Shown here in pieces: positions 1 to 7,830 of a stretch of DNA of 64,000 nt (the first letter of the stretch is position 1; each line of letters opens with the position of its first letter). Origin of the DNA: an uncultured Collinsella sp. Its GTDB lineage: Bacteria; Actinomycetota; Coriobacteriia; Coriobacteriales; Coriobacteriaceae. The stretch covers positions 87,608 through 151,607 of the forward strand of contig CAAEUX010000102.1 in the NCBI GenBank assembly GCA_900759335.1, in the 5' to 3' direction. Both the position numbers and the translations under genes were made by a program. The notes below the pieces were generated by a model. It was not told the DNA's origin. It saw nothing but the letters and a program-made list of their open reading frames with translations, and ran no database searches.

Positions 1-117
1 GGTCACCGTCAGCAGCTCACCAAGCTGAAGATCGTGAAGGTCCAGGCTACCTCCCGCGCCAAGAAGGCTGTCAAGGCAGAGGCTGAGGCTGTTGCCGAGG
101 CTCCCGTCGCCGAGTAG
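1..117 (+). CDS. rplU: 50S ribosomal protein L21, 3' end
   Basis: Only the last 38 codons are in the window; the gene begins upstream of base 1. The visible residues start GHRQQLTKLKI, the conserved C-terminal RNA-binding signature of L21 (usually GHRQ-x-x-T-x-VKI), and continue into a lysine/alanine/glutamate-rich tail ending at TAG. L21 binds 23S rRNA domain VI in the large subunit. It lies 33 bp upstream of rpmA, the usual L21-L27 pairing. The alanine/glutamate tail is longer than in minimal L21 proteins, as is common in actinobacteria. Identity is secure from the motif plus the neighbour. Confidence 0.9.
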   Translation, partial: GHRQQLTKLKIVKVQATSRAKKAVKAEAEAVAEAPVAE

Positions 118-150
118 ATTACACTCGTAACGAAAGAGTAGGTATACACA

Positions 151-408
151 ATGGCACACAAAAAAGGACTCGGTTCCTCCCGTAATGGCCGTGACTCCCG
201 CGGTCAGCGCCTTGGCACGAAGCGCTATGCCGGCCAGACGGTAACCACGGGCACGATTCTCGTCCGTCAGCACGGCACGCACATCCACCCGGGTGAGAAC
301 GTTGGCCGTGGTAAGGACGACACGCTGTTCGCGCTGGTCGACGGTACCGTTGAGTTCCACAAGGGTATCAAGCACAGGGTCAGCGTACGCCCGCTCGCGA
401 ACGCGTAA
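151..408 (+). CDS. rpmA: 50S ribosomal protein L27
   Basis: Protein of 85 residues, a normal length for L27. It begins MAHKKGLGSSRNGRDS with the flexible basic N-terminus that reaches the peptidyl-transferase centre. The family block GGTILVRQHGT is seen here as TGTILVRQHGTHIHPGENVG. There is no Firmicute-style N-terminal prepeptide, so no cleavage by Prp protease is expected. It follows rplU by 33 bp, preceded by a GAAAGAG Shine-Dalgarno, and is closed by a hairpin with a T-run before obgE. Confidence 0.97.
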   Translation: MAHKKGLGSSRNGRDSRGQRLGTKRYAGQTVTTGTILVRQHGTHIHPGENVGRGKDDTLFALVDGTVEFHKGIKHRVSVRPLANA

Positions 409-433
409 TTCACCCTTCATAGAGCACATATGT

Positions 434-477
434 GGGAGGCACTTGAGTTTTAGGATTCAAGGGTCTCCCTCTTTTTG
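434..477 (+). terminator. Rho-independent terminator between rpmA and obgE
   Basis: A GGGAG arm at 434-438 pairs with CTCCC at 465-469. Inner CTTGA/TCAAG pairing extends the stem, and a TCTTTTT tract follows directly. It would end or attenuate the rplU-rpmA transcript. obgE starts only about 16 bp later, so read-through probably also feeds obgE. Confidence 0.7.
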
Positions 478-492
478 TAGGAGGCGATTCTG

Positions 493-1959
493 TTGTCACA
501 GTTCACCGATATCAGCCGCATTAACGTGTGCGGCGGCGACGGCGGAGCCGGATGCATGTCGTTTAGGCGCGAGGCATTTGTCCCCAAGGGCGGCCCCGAT
601 GGCGGCGACGGCGGTCGTGGCGGCAATGTCGTCATCCAGGCCGATGCTCAGCTGTCTTCGCTGATCGATTACCGCTTTAAGCATCACTTCCGCGCCGAGC
701 GCGGCACGCACGGGCAGGGTGCCCGTCGTAACGGTAAGAGCGGCGAGGACCTGATTCTCAAGGTCCCTATGGGTACCGTGGTGCGCGAGCTCGATCCCGA
801 GACGCAGACCCCGATGTTCGATATTGCCGACCTCGTTCACGATGGCGAGCGCGTTGTCGTGGCGCCCGGCGGTGCCGGCGGCCTGGGCAACACGCACTTT
901 GTGACGTCGGTGCGCCGCGCGCCCGCGTTCGCTCAGCTGGGCGAGCCGGCCGAGGAACACTGGATCGAGCTCGAGATGAAGCTTATGGCCGATGCCGCGC
1001 TCGTGGGCTTCCCCTCGGTGGGTAAGTCATCGCTCATCGCGCGCATGAGTGCCGCCCGTCCCAAGATTGCCGACTACCCGTTTACCACGCTCGTACCGAA
1101 CCTCGGCATGGTGCGTGCCGGCGAATATTCTTACGTCGTTGCCGACGTTCCCGGTCTCATCGAGGGTGCGAGCGAGGGCAAGGGCCTGGGCCATCAGTTC
1201 CTGCGCCACATCGAGCGCACGGCACTCATCATGCACGTCGTCGACATGACGGGTGGTTTTGAGGATCGCGATCCGGTTGAGGACTATCGCATCATCAACC
1301 GCGAGCTCGAGCAGTATGGCGCCGAGCTTTCGGAGCGTCCGCAGATCGTCGTTGCCAACAAGTGCGACGCGCCGGGCACGGCCGACAAGATTGCCGACCT
1401 TAAGCGCGCAGCGCTCGACGATGGACATATGTTCTTTGCCGTGTCTGCCGTGACGGGCGCCGGCCTCAATACGCTGATGCTTGCCGTGGGCGAGCAGGTG
1501 GCTAAGCTGCGCGCCGAGTTGGCTGTCTCGGATGAGCCGGTCGTTCTGCGCGACGATGAGTGGGAGCGCCGTCGCCTGCAGCGTGAGAAGCGTTTCCGCA
1601 TTGTCCAGGAAGAGCCCGGTGCCTTCCGCGTGGTCGGTCGTGCCATTGAGCGTATGGTCATCCAGACCGACTGGGAAAACGAGGAAGCCGTCATTTACCT
1701 GCAGCATAAGTTTGCGCGTATGGGTGTTGACGACGCGCTCGAGAAGGCCGGTTGCCGTGCGGGCGACGAGGTCCGCATTTGTCAGCGCGCCTTTGACTTT
1801 GAGGGCGCTGAGGACTTCTCGGAGTACGAAGAGCTCGAGGATGCTGGCGAGGACGTTGCCGTTGAAGCCATTGACGTGGCCGATGCTGCGGATGAGAGAG
1901 TCGAGGTTGTCGATGCGGCGGATGCCGCGGGCGATGCCGAGACCTCGGAGGGCGAGTAA
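493..1959 (+). CDS. obgE: Obg family GTPase, 50S ribosome assembly factor
   Basis: A 488-residue GTPase that binds the maturing 50S subunit. Residues 1 to about 160 form the glycine-rich Obg fold (GGDGGAGC, GGPDGGDGGRGG). The G domain follows with P-loop GFPSVGKSS near 171-180, switch II DVPGLIEGA and base-recognition NKCD. An OCT domain of about 75 residues follows (VVGRAIERMVIQTDWENEEA). The last 50 residues are strongly acidic and alanine-rich, a lineage-style tail. The TTG start is chosen because TAGGAGG lies 10-15 bp upstream and MSQFTDISRINVCGGDGG matches the family N-terminus. It is followed at 3 bp by nadD. Confidence 0.96.
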   Translation: MSQFTDISRINVCGGDGGAGCMSFRREAFVPKGGPDGGDGGRGGNVVIQADAQLSSLIDYRFKHHFRAERGTHGQGARRNGKSGEDLILKVPMGTVVRELDPETQTPMFDIADLVHDGERVVVAPGGAGGLGNTHFVTSVRRAPAFAQLGEPAEEHWIELEMKLMADAALVGFPSVGKSSLIARMSAARPKIADYPFTTLVPNLGMVRAGEYSYVVADVPGLIEGASEGKGLGHQFLRHIERTALIMHVVDMTGGFEDRDPVEDYRIINRELEQYGAELSERPQIVVANKCDAPGTADKIADLKRAALDDGHMFFAVSAVTGAGLNTLMLAVGEQVAKLRAELAVSDEPVVLRDDEWERRRLQREKRFRIVQEEPGAFRVVGRAIERMVIQTDWENEEAVIYLQHKFARMGVDDALEKAGCRAGDEVRICQRAFDFEGAEDFSEYEELEDAGEDVAVEAIDVADAADERVEVVDAADAAGDAETSEGE

Positions 1960-1962
1960 GCC

Positions 1963-2640
1963 ATGTCGCTGCGCGGTGGAATCGGTCTGCCCGAGCTTCC
2001 TCTAGAGGACGGGCAGGAGTTTAGGCTCGGTATTATGGGTGGCACCTTTGATCCCATCCATTACGGGCACCTGGTGACCGCCGAGCAGGCGCGTGAGTCC
2101 CTCGACTTGGACGCTGTGCTCTTTATGCCGGCGGGCTCTCCTGCCTTTAAGCTTGACAAGCCGGTGACGCCTGCCGAGGACCGTTATGCCATGACGGTCC
2201 TCGCCACCGCTGCGAACCCGGCCTTTTTGGCGAGCCGGTTCGAGATCGACCGTCCGGGTGTAACCTATACGGCCGATACGCTTCATGCCCTTCGCGACTT
2301 TTACCCGCCGCAGGTAAAGCTCTACTTTATTACGGGCGCCGACGCGATTATCGATATCGTGACCTGGCATGATGCCGAACGAATCGCTGAGCTTGCTACC
2401 TTTATTGCGGCGACGCGACCGGGCTTTGATATCGATACGGCGCGTGCCCGAATCAAAGAGTCGGGGCTGCCGTTCGACGTGCGCTATATTCAGATTCCGG
2501 CGCTGGCGATCAGCTCGACGAACATTCGTAAGCGAGTTGCCCGCGGTATGAGCGTGCGCTATCTTACGAGCGAGTCCGTGCTCGGCTACATTCGCAAACG
2601 CAGGCTATATGCCGATTTGGGCCAAGAAGATTTTGAGTGA
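1963..2640 (+). CDS. nadD: Nicotinate-nucleotide adenylyltransferase
   Basis: NadD adenylates nicotinate mononucleotide with ATP to give deaminoNAD in cytosolic NAD synthesis. It is 225 residues, with nucleotidyltransferase motif GTFDPIHYGHL near residues 27-37 and the C-terminal ISSTNIRKR motif (normally ISST.IR.R). The ATG lies 3 bp after obgE and gives about 20 extra residues before the first beta strand; an internal ATG (LGIMGG) is too close to the active site to be the start. The order obgE-nadD-yqeK-rsfS is widely conserved in Gram-positives and supports the call. Confidence 0.95.
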   Translation: MSLRGGIGLPELPLEDGQEFRLGIMGGTFDPIHYGHLVTAEQARESLDLDAVLFMPAGSPAFKLDKPVTPAEDRYAMTVLATAANPAFLASRFEIDRPGVTYTADTLHALRDFYPPQVKLYFITGADAIIDIVTWHDAERIAELATFIAATRPGFDIDTARARIKESGLPFDVRYIQIPALAISSTNIRKRVARGMSVRYLTSESVLGYIRKRRLYADLGQEDFE

Positions 2641-2652
2641 TGGGGGTCTACG

Positions 2653-3261
2653 TTGTCGGTAGAGGATCAGTTTGAGGGCGATGAGCGCGCGCTGCTCAAG
2701 CGCATTCAAGAGCTGCTCGATGTTCGCATGAAGGATAAGCGCAAGCGCTATGTGCATTCGCTGAGCGTTGCCGAGACCGCACTTCATCTGGCCGAGGTCT
2801 ACGGCGTCGACCGCTTTGATGCCGCTGCCGCCGGCTTGATCCACGACTGGGACAAGGTGCTTTCCGATGACGAGCTGGTCACGCGCGCTCTGCATTACGG
2901 CATTAAGATTGCCGGCTCTCCTTCTGCCGCGACGCCGCTTTTGCATGGCCCTGTTGCCGCCTATGAGCTTCCGCAGCTTTTTCCCGAGCTGTCGCCGGCC
3001 GTTTTCCAGGCTGTCGACCGTCACACCGTGGGTGCCTGCGACATGACGCCGCTCGATATGGTGGTCTTTGTGGCCGATGCCATCGAGCCCAACCGCCACG
3101 GCGACTATGCACATGCGCTGCGCAAGATGGTGGGGGAGTCGACGCTCGACGAGTTGTTCTTCTCCTGTTTTGCGCAGGGTTTGGTCTATGTGATTCAGTC
3201 CGGGCGCTATCTTTATCCCACGGCTATTTCGATTTACAACCATTACGCCCAGCTGCGCTAG
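2653..3261 (+). CDS. yqeK: HD-domain hydrolase of the YqeK family (symmetrical Ap4A hydrolase)
   Basis: A 202-residue HD-superfamily phosphohydrolase. The metal-binding HD pair is in GLIHDWDK, with upstream His in YVHSLSVAETA and downstream RHTVG and DAIEPNR, the order expected for YqeK. Members hydrolyse diadenosine tetraphosphate to two ADP; this activity is from family knowledge. The TTG start at 2653 is 12 bp after nadD, preceded by a GGGGG-rich segment; I see no better start. It is translationally linked to nadD and rsfS in one operon. Confidence 0.9.
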   Translation: MSVEDQFEGDERALLKRIQELLDVRMKDKRKRYVHSLSVAETALHLAEVYGVDRFDAAAAGLIHDWDKVLSDDELVTRALHYGIKIAGSPSAATPLLHGPVAAYELPQLFPELSPAVFQAVDRHTVGACDMTPLDMVVFVADAIEPNRHGDYAHALRKMVGESTLDELFFSCFAQGLVYVIQSGRYLYPTAISIYNHYAQLR

Positions 3262-3288
3262 CTCGGGCTGTCTAGAAAGAGGTATTCC

Positions 3289-3729
3289 ATGGCCGACGAG
3301 CAGATTCTTGAAGGTGTGGAGCACAAGAGCTTCGTCGCCACGTCCGACCGCACCGCCGCCTCGCTGTCCGCGAGCGGTGTCGCCGCCGAGGATGTCGCCC
3401 GCGCCGCCGCGCAGGCCGCCTACGACAAGAAGGGTGAGGACGTTCAGGTGCTCGACCTGACCGAGCTTTCCGATGTGTGCGACTACTTTGTGCTTGCCAC
3501 CGGTGCCAACAACCGCCAGGTCGATTCAATTGTCGACGAGATCGAGGAGAAGGTCGCCGAGGCTTGCGGCGAGCATCCGTTCTCCATCGAGGGCCGCGAG
3601 CAGAAGACCTGGATGCTCATGGACTACGGTTCGGTTGTCGTCCACGTCTTCACTCCCGAAGCCCGCGACTTCTACCGTCTCGAAAAGCTCTGGGGTGACG
3701 CTCCCCAGCTCCCCCTCAACCTCCTCTAG
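3289..3729 (+). CDS. rsfS: Ribosomal silencing factor RsfS
   Basis: RsfS binds L14 on the 50S subunit and blocks joining with 30S during starvation. The family core starts near residue 36 (AAQAAYDKKGEDVQVLDLTELSDVCDYFVLATG) and continues through QKTWMLMDYGSVVVHVF to EKLWGDA. The N-terminal 30 or so residues are an extension beyond the usual ~110-residue protein; the ATG is supported by AAAGAGG 7 bp upstream. The stop codon abuts a sequence related to the palindrome found at the end of ppsR (see the repeat at 3727). Confidence 0.95.
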   Translation: MADEQILEGVEHKSFVATSDRTAASLSASGVAAEDVARAAAQAAYDKKGEDVQVLDLTELSDVCDYFVLATGANNRQVDSIVDEIEEKVAEACGEHPFSIEGREQKTWMLMDYGSVVVHVFTPEARDFYRLEKLWGDAPQLPLNLL

Positions 3730-3761
3730 TAGCTCATTTGAGACGGGGTTTAGCTACCCTC
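3727..3761. repeat. Diverged half copy of the ppsR-end palindromic element
   Basis: Starting at the rsfS stop codon, the sequence TAGTAGCTCATTTGAGACGG continues into GGGTTTAGCTACCCT. It matches the left arm and inner segment of the element at 11747-11856 apart from a few substitutions and a shorter T-run. The matching right arm is absent here; an ordinary terminator hairpin follows instead. The shared position, exactly at a stop codon in both copies, suggests a dispersed repeat rather than chance. Confidence 0.6.
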
Positions 3762-3770
3762 ACGCATATC

Positions 3771-3813
3771 GCCGGGCAGGTGCGGTTTTCCGCACCTGCC
3801 CGGCTTTCTTTTT
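3771..3813. terminator. Strong bidirectional terminator between rsfS and dinB
   Basis: A perfect 15-bp stem (GCCGGGCAGGTGCGG and its complement) closes on a TTTT loop and is followed by TTTCTTTTTG. rsfS ends upstream on the plus strand and dinB ends downstream on the minus strand, so the hairpin sits between convergent genes and can serve both. Confidence 0.9.
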
Positions 3814-3825
3814 GCCCAAAGGCGG

Positions 3826-5079
3826 TTAATCGTTGAAGCGGGATTGGCGGCCGAAGGAAAGGGCGGTGTCGCCGAATTTGTCTCGGACGGCGTCGATGGC
3901 GACGGAGAGGTCGCGGCGGTCGCTGGATTGGGCTCCGCGGTCATCGATCTCGCAGAACAGGTCAGTCTGGATGCCGCCTTGGTGGTCGAAGTCGCTCATG
4001 CCGATGCCCGCTAAGCGAACATGCATGCCATCCTGCCAGATGTTGTCGAGCAGTTCGAGTGCAACCGCCACGAAGATGTTCTCATCGTCGGTCGGATGAG
4101 GCAGCCGGCGCTGTGCCGTACGCCCGCTGCCATACGAATACTTAAGCTTGAGCGTTACCGTGGCACCCGTCAGCCCCTGACGGCGCAGGCGGCGTCCCAC
4201 TGACTCTCCCAACAGCGCAATCGCCGCCTCAATATCCCCACGCTCAGTTAAATCTTTAGCAAAGGTGCGTTCATTGCTGACCGACTTGACCTCGCGCTCT
4301 TCATTGAGGCTCGTGACTTCGGAGATTTCGAGTCCCAGCGCACGCTGGCGCATGCGTTCGCCGTTGACGCCAAAAATAGAGGCCAAGGTGGATTCCGGTG
4401 CACGTGATAGCTCGCCGAGGGTGTAGATGCGCATGCGGCGCAGTCGCTCCTCGGCCGAGCGCCCGATGCCGCTCATGGCAGATACCGGCAGCGCGGCCAA
4501 AAAGCGCTGCTCGGTTCCGGGGCGCACGATGGTCAGCCCAAACGGCTTATCCCGCTCGCTTGCGATCTTTGCGACCGTCTTGTTGCAGCCCACGCCAATG
4601 GAACAGGTCACTCCCAGCCCTGCCACGCGGTCGCTTATACGCTGCGCAACCAGCAGCGGGTCTTCGGGCGCAAAGCGACCCGGTGTGATATCGATAAAGG
4701 CTTCGTCGATGGATACGCGCTCCACGCGCGGCGTCTCCTCGGCAAGAATCGCCATGACCTGCGCGCTGACCTCACGATAGCGATCAAAATGCCCATGCGT
4801 CCAAATGGCTTGCGGGCACAAGCGCCGCGCCTCGGCCGAGGCCATGGCAGAGTGCACGCCAAAGCGACGTGCCTCATATGAACACGTGGACACGACGCCA
4901 CGCGAATCGGCGTCTCCGCCCACGATGAGCGGTTTTCCGCGCCATTCGGGATGATCGAGCATTTCCACGCTCGCAAAAAACGCATCAAGGTCCATCAGGC
5001 CCACCGCCGGACCCGTCCAGGGAGGCGGCGTGACGCCCATGGCATCCTCATAACCGTATGTATGTTCGCGTCTTTCCAT
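3826..5079 (-). CDS. dinB: DNA polymerase IV (Y-family translesion polymerase)
   Basis: A 417-residue Y-family polymerase. The catalytic aspartate and steric-gate region is LMDLDAFFASVE, the second carboxylate motif is SIDEAFID, and the little-finger domain lies around VSNERTFAKDL. A QTDLF pentapeptide near the C-terminus fits the QxxLF beta-clamp-binding consensus. It copies past lesions such as N2-guanine adducts (family knowledge). It is the only minus-strand gene in the first 32 kb and is convergent with rsfS. The ATG at 5079 is preceded by TATACT six bases upstream, suggesting a leaderless mRNA; no Shine-Dalgarno is visible. No LexA-like palindrome was found in its short upstream region. 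Confidence 0.95.
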   Translation of the reverse strand: MERREHTYGYEDAMGVTPPPWTGPAVGLMDLDAFFASVEMLDHPEWRGKPLIVGGDADSRGVVSTCSYEARRFGVHSAMASAEARRLCPQAIWTHGHFDRYREVSAQVMAILAEETPRVERVSIDEAFIDITPGRFAPEDPLLVAQRISDRVAGLGVTCSIGVGCNKTVAKIASERDKPFGLTIVRPGTEQRFLAALPVSAMSGIGRSAEERLRRMRIYTLGELSRAPESTLASIFGVNGERMRQRALGLEISEVTSLNEEREVKSVSNERTFAKDLTERGDIEAAIALLGESVGRRLRRQGLTGATVTLKLKYSYGSGRTAQRRLPHPTDDENIFVAVALELLDNIWQDGMHVRLAGIGMSDFDHQGGIQTDLFCEIDDRGAQSSDRRDLSVAIDAVRDKFGDTALSFGRQSRFND

Positions 5080-5085
5080 GTCATG

Positions 5086-5091
5086 AGTATA
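5086..5091 (-). promoter_or_regulatory. -10 element of dinB, probable leaderless transcript
   Basis: On the minus strand TATACT is followed by six bases (CATGAC) and then the dinB ATG. This places the transcription start at or within a base of the initiation codon. No good -35 hexamer is seen 16-18 bp upstream. Confidence 0.5.
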
Positions 5092-5123
5092 CCGCGCAGC
5101 TCATGTGGGGTGCGTGTATGTGC

Positions 5124-5151
5124 TTGCAAATCCCGAATTCTTGTCTAAGAT
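5124..5151 (+). promoter_or_regulatory. Promoter of the rpsP operon
   Basis: A -35 hexamer TTGCAA (5124-5129) and a -10 hexamer TAAGAT (5146-5151) are separated by 16 bp. The start of transcription would fall near 5158, leaving a leader of about 120 nt before rpsP. The region is divergent from dinB. Confidence 0.55.
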
Positions 5152-5280
5152 ATGGATTTGCCCTCGACTACACCGAAGAAGTTGGTCTCACGGACTTCAC
5201 CTGCCCGCGTCGATGGCGTATTATGTTCAACTGTTTGTTTGTAGTTGCAGCCTAAAGCTGCTTGGTTGGAGGAGTTTCCT

Positions 5281-5622
5281 TTGGCAGTCAAGATTCGCCT
5301 TGCTCGTCACGGCGCTAAGAAGCGTCCGTACTACCGTGTCGTCGTCGCCGATTCCCGCGCCCCGCGTGACGGTCGTATCATCGAGGAGGTTGGCCGCTAC
5401 AACCCGATGACCGCCCCCAAGACCATCAACCTCGACCTCGAGAAGATCGCCGACTGGCAGTCCAAGGGCGCTCAGCTCACCGACGCCGTCGTCGCTCTGG
5501 TCAAGGCCGCCAACGAGGGCGAGAAGACCGAGACCGTCGTCAAGAAGTCCAAGAAGCAGCTCGCCAAAGAGGCCGAGGCCGCTAAGGCTGCCGCTGAGGC
5601 CGCTGAGGGCGCCGAGGAGTAA
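5281..5622 (+). CDS. rpsP: 30S ribosomal protein S16
   Basis: A 113-residue protein beginning MAVKIRLARHGAKKRPYYRVVVADSRAPRDG, the invariant S16 N-terminus. The TTG start at 5281 is chosen over an in-frame TTG at 5245 because GGAGGAG lies 7-12 bp upstream and conservation begins there. The last 35 residues are a lysine/alanine/glutamate-rich tail. First gene of the rpsP-khpA-rimM-trmD cluster, conserved across bacteria. Confidence 0.96.
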   Translation: MAVKIRLARHGAKKRPYYRVVVADSRAPRDGRIIEEVGRYNPMTAPKTINLDLEKIADWQSKGAQLTDAVVALVKAANEGEKTETVVKKSKKQLAKEAEAAKAAAEAAEGAEE

Positions 5623-5625
5623 ATC

Positions 5626-5910
5626 GTGCCTGAGGTTGACGCTGCACAGCTCGAGGGTGAGGCAATGCTCTCAGATCGCATCGCCGATCTCGTCGAATAT
5701 CTCGTTGTTCAGATCGTCGACGACCCGGATTCCGTGAGCCTTGAGGTCATCGATGGTGACGACGCCTCTACGATTGAGGTTTCGGTCGCCGAGGATGACG
5801 TCGCTAAGGTCATCGGCCGTCGTGGCCGTACCATCAAGGCCATTCGCACGCTCGCCCGTGCACTGGCCGCTCGCCTCGACACTGCTGTCGAGGTAGAGGT
5901 TCTGGGCTAG
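5626..5910 (+). CDS. khpA: KH-domain RNA-binding protein KhpA (YlqC family)
   Basis: A small single-KH-domain protein. The GxxG loop is in KVIGRRGRTIKAIRTLARA, typical of the rpsP-linked YlqC/KhpA family that partners KhpB in RNA binding and cell-elongation control in other Gram-positives. The GTG at 5626, 3 bp after rpsP, gives 94 residues. An ATG at 5665 preceded by GAGGGTGAGG gives 81 residues, closer to the family norm, and is a real alternative. Confidence 0.92.
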   Translation: MPEVDAAQLEGEAMLSDRIADLVEYLVVQIVDDPDSVSLEVIDGDDASTIEVSVAEDDVAKVIGRRGRTIKAIRTLARALAARLDTAVEVEVLG

Positions 5911-5914
5911 GACC

Positions 5915-6436
5915 TTGAGGTCCCAGTACAAAAACATCGCCCGTGTTGTCAAGCCGCACGGAAGGAAGGGGGAGGTCCTCGCGCAGCCGCTGCGGGGGCT
6001 TCCTTCTGTATTAGAGCCGGGTATGCGCGTCGCCCTGACGCCGCCGGCGCTCAAGCGCGACCGCTTTTGCACGGTCGTGTCCGTCACCGATACGGGCGAT
6101 GGCGATCTGGTCTCGTTTGAGGGCATTGACGACTTGACGGCCGCCGAGGGCATCACGGGATGCTACGTGCTGGCAAATCGTGACGACTTTGAGCTCGATT
6201 CGCTCGACGCTGCCTATACCGACCTGATGGGTCGCGAGGTGGTCGACGAGCGCTTCGGTTCGCTCGGCACGATCGTCGAGATCATGTCGACGCCCGCTAA
6301 CGATGTTTGGGTTGTTGAGGGCGATCGGTACGGCGAGGTACTGATTCCCGTGATCGAGCAGGTCGTGCTCGATCTTCCCGACACAGGAACAATTTCCGTC
6401 CACGTTATGGACGGCCTGATCGATATGGACAAGTAG
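5915..6436 (+). CDS. rimM: 16S rRNA processing protein RimM
   Basis: A 173-residue protein with the RimM N-terminal beta barrel (ARVVKPHGRKGEVLAQPL), then the PRC-barrel domain (GREVVDERFGSLGTIVEIMSTP, VLIPVIEQVVLDLP). It binds S19 and promotes maturation of the 30S head. The TTG at 5915 is 4 bp from khpA and gives the normal N-terminus. Between khpA and trmD as in most bacteria. Confidence 0.95.
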   Translation: MRSQYKNIARVVKPHGRKGEVLAQPLRGLPSVLEPGMRVALTPPALKRDRFCTVVSVTDTGDGDLVSFEGIDDLTAAEGITGCYVLANRDDFELDSLDAAYTDLMGREVVDERFGSLGTIVEIMSTPANDVWVVEGDRYGEVLIPVIEQVVLDLPDTGTISVHVMDGLIDMDK

Positions 6437-6446
6437 GGAGGACAAC

Positions 6447-7205
6447 ATGCTGATCGAGACCCTTTCGGTCTTTCCCGAGATGTTTGAGCCCGTCATGTCC
6501 ACATCGATCTTGGGCCGCGCCCGCAAGGCCGGCCTTTTTGATTTTAAGGCGTATAACCTGCGCGACTGGACGCACGACCGCCATCGTACCGTCGATGACG
6601 AGCCTTACGGCGGCGGGCAGGGCATGCTCATGAAGGTCGAGCCTATTGCCGAGGCCATCGAGGCCATCAGCTCCGAGGGTCCCAAGCCCACCGTAGTGTT
6701 CTTCACCCCCTGTGGCGAGCCCTTTACGCAACATGTGGCCGAGCGCCTGCTCAAAAGTGAGCGCCTGCTGTTTGTGTGCAGCCGCTACGAGGGCGTCGAC
6801 GAGCGTGCGTATGCGTATGCCGATGAGCGTCTGTCGATCGGCGACTACGTGCTTACGGGTGGCGAACTTCCCGCTATGGTCGTTGCCGATGCCGTCGTAC
6901 GCCTGATTCCCGGCGCCCTGGGCGACGAGATGAGCAATGTGGACGAGTCGTTCTCGACCGCCGAGGACGGAGGCCTGCTCGAGTACGCGCAGTACACCCG
7001 TCCCGCCGAGTTCAACGGCGAGGGCGTGCCGCCGGTGCTCGTGAGTGGCGATCACGCCAAGGTCGATGCCTGGCGTCGCAAGAACGCCATCGAGCGCACC
7101 TGCCGCTGGCGTCCCGATCTGATCGAGACGGCGCGCCTTACGCCCCAGGAGCGTGCGTACGCGCAGGAGATTTTGGACGCTTCGTATTCGCAGAGCGAGG
7201 AGTGA
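6447..7205 (+). CDS. trmD: tRNA (guanine-N1)-methyltransferase TrmD
   Basis: TrmD methylates G37 of tRNAs with G36 using S-adenosylmethionine and prevents +1 frameshifting. The 252-residue protein has the SPOUT trefoil-knot motifs CSRYEGVDER and IGDYVLTGGELPA, the catalytic-loop DEPYGGGQGM, and the C-terminal ERTCRWRPDLI. The ATG is preceded by AGGGAGGA. It follows rimM by 10 bp and is almost contiguous with lepB. Confidence 0.97.
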   Translation: MLIETLSVFPEMFEPVMSTSILGRARKAGLFDFKAYNLRDWTHDRHRTVDDEPYGGGQGMLMKVEPIAEAIEAISSEGPKPTVVFFTPCGEPFTQHVAERLLKSERLLFVCSRYEGVDERAYAYADERLSIGDYVLTGGELPAMVVADAVVRLIPGALGDEMSNVDESFSTAEDGGLLEYAQYTRPAEFNGEGVPPVLVSGDHAKVDAWRRKNAIERTCRWRPDLIETARLTPQERAYAQEILDASYSQSEE

Positions 7206-7207
7206 GA

Positions 7208-7771
7208 ATGGTTCCATCGCAGCATTCCGCGTTGAGGGGCGCTTTTGAGTGGATCGCGGTCATCGCGATCGCATTGGTCGCCACCTTCTTGATTCGCTCG
7301 TTTGTGGTCGAGCCCTTTGTGGTGCCCACCGGCTCCATGGAGTCCACGATCGAGATTGGCGACCAGATCCTGGCACAAAAGGTGAGCCTCGAGCTCGGTC
7401 AGCCCGTCAAGCAGGGCGATATCGTGGTGTTTCACAACCCCGATGGCACCTCCGAGCATGATGTTCTTGTCAAGCGTGTTATTGCCACGGCCGGCCAGAC
7501 GGTCGACCTGCAGGATGGCAAGGTGGTCGTTGACGGCCAAGCGCTCGATGAGGACTATACGACGGGCATGAGCTGGCCACTTTCGGTCCAAGCACCCGGT
7601 GCTCAGGTAAGCTATCCCTACACCGTTCCCGACGGGTGCGTGTGGGTGATGGGCGACAACCGCGAAAACTCTGCCGACTCACGCTACTTTGGTCCCGTCG
7701 ATCGCTCTGATTTGATCGCTGTGGCGCTTGTGCGCTACTGGCCGCTCAACCGCATCGGCGCTATCGACTAA
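7208..7771 (+). CDS. lepB: Type I signal peptidase
   Basis: Membrane-bound peptidase that removes signal peptides from secreted proteins. It has 187 residues, with one N-terminal transmembrane helix (about 14-30), catalytic Ser43 in PTGSMESTI, catalytic Lys89 in DVLVKRVIA, and the GDNRENSADSRYFGPV box. The single N-terminal helix is the Gram-positive SipS-like arrangement. The ATG at 7208 lies 2 bp after the trmD stop with GAGGAGTGAG upstream; an in-frame GTG at 7202 overlaps that stop. A TATAGT at 7779-7784 beyond the stop may be the -10 of glyQ. Confidence 0.95.
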   Translation: MVPSQHSALRGAFEWIAVIAIALVATFLIRSFVVEPFVVPTGSMESTIEIGDQILAQKVSLELGQPVKQGDIVVFHNPDGTSEHDVLVKRVIATAGQTVDLQDGKVVVDGQALDEDYTTGMSWPLSVQAPGAQVSYPYTVPDGCVWVMGDNRENSADSRYFGPVDRSDLIAVALVRYWPLNRIGAID

Positions 7772-7830
7772 AAACCGCTATAGTACAGTACCTAACCGTG
7801 TAATCGTTTCGACGAGGGGATATTAGAGGC

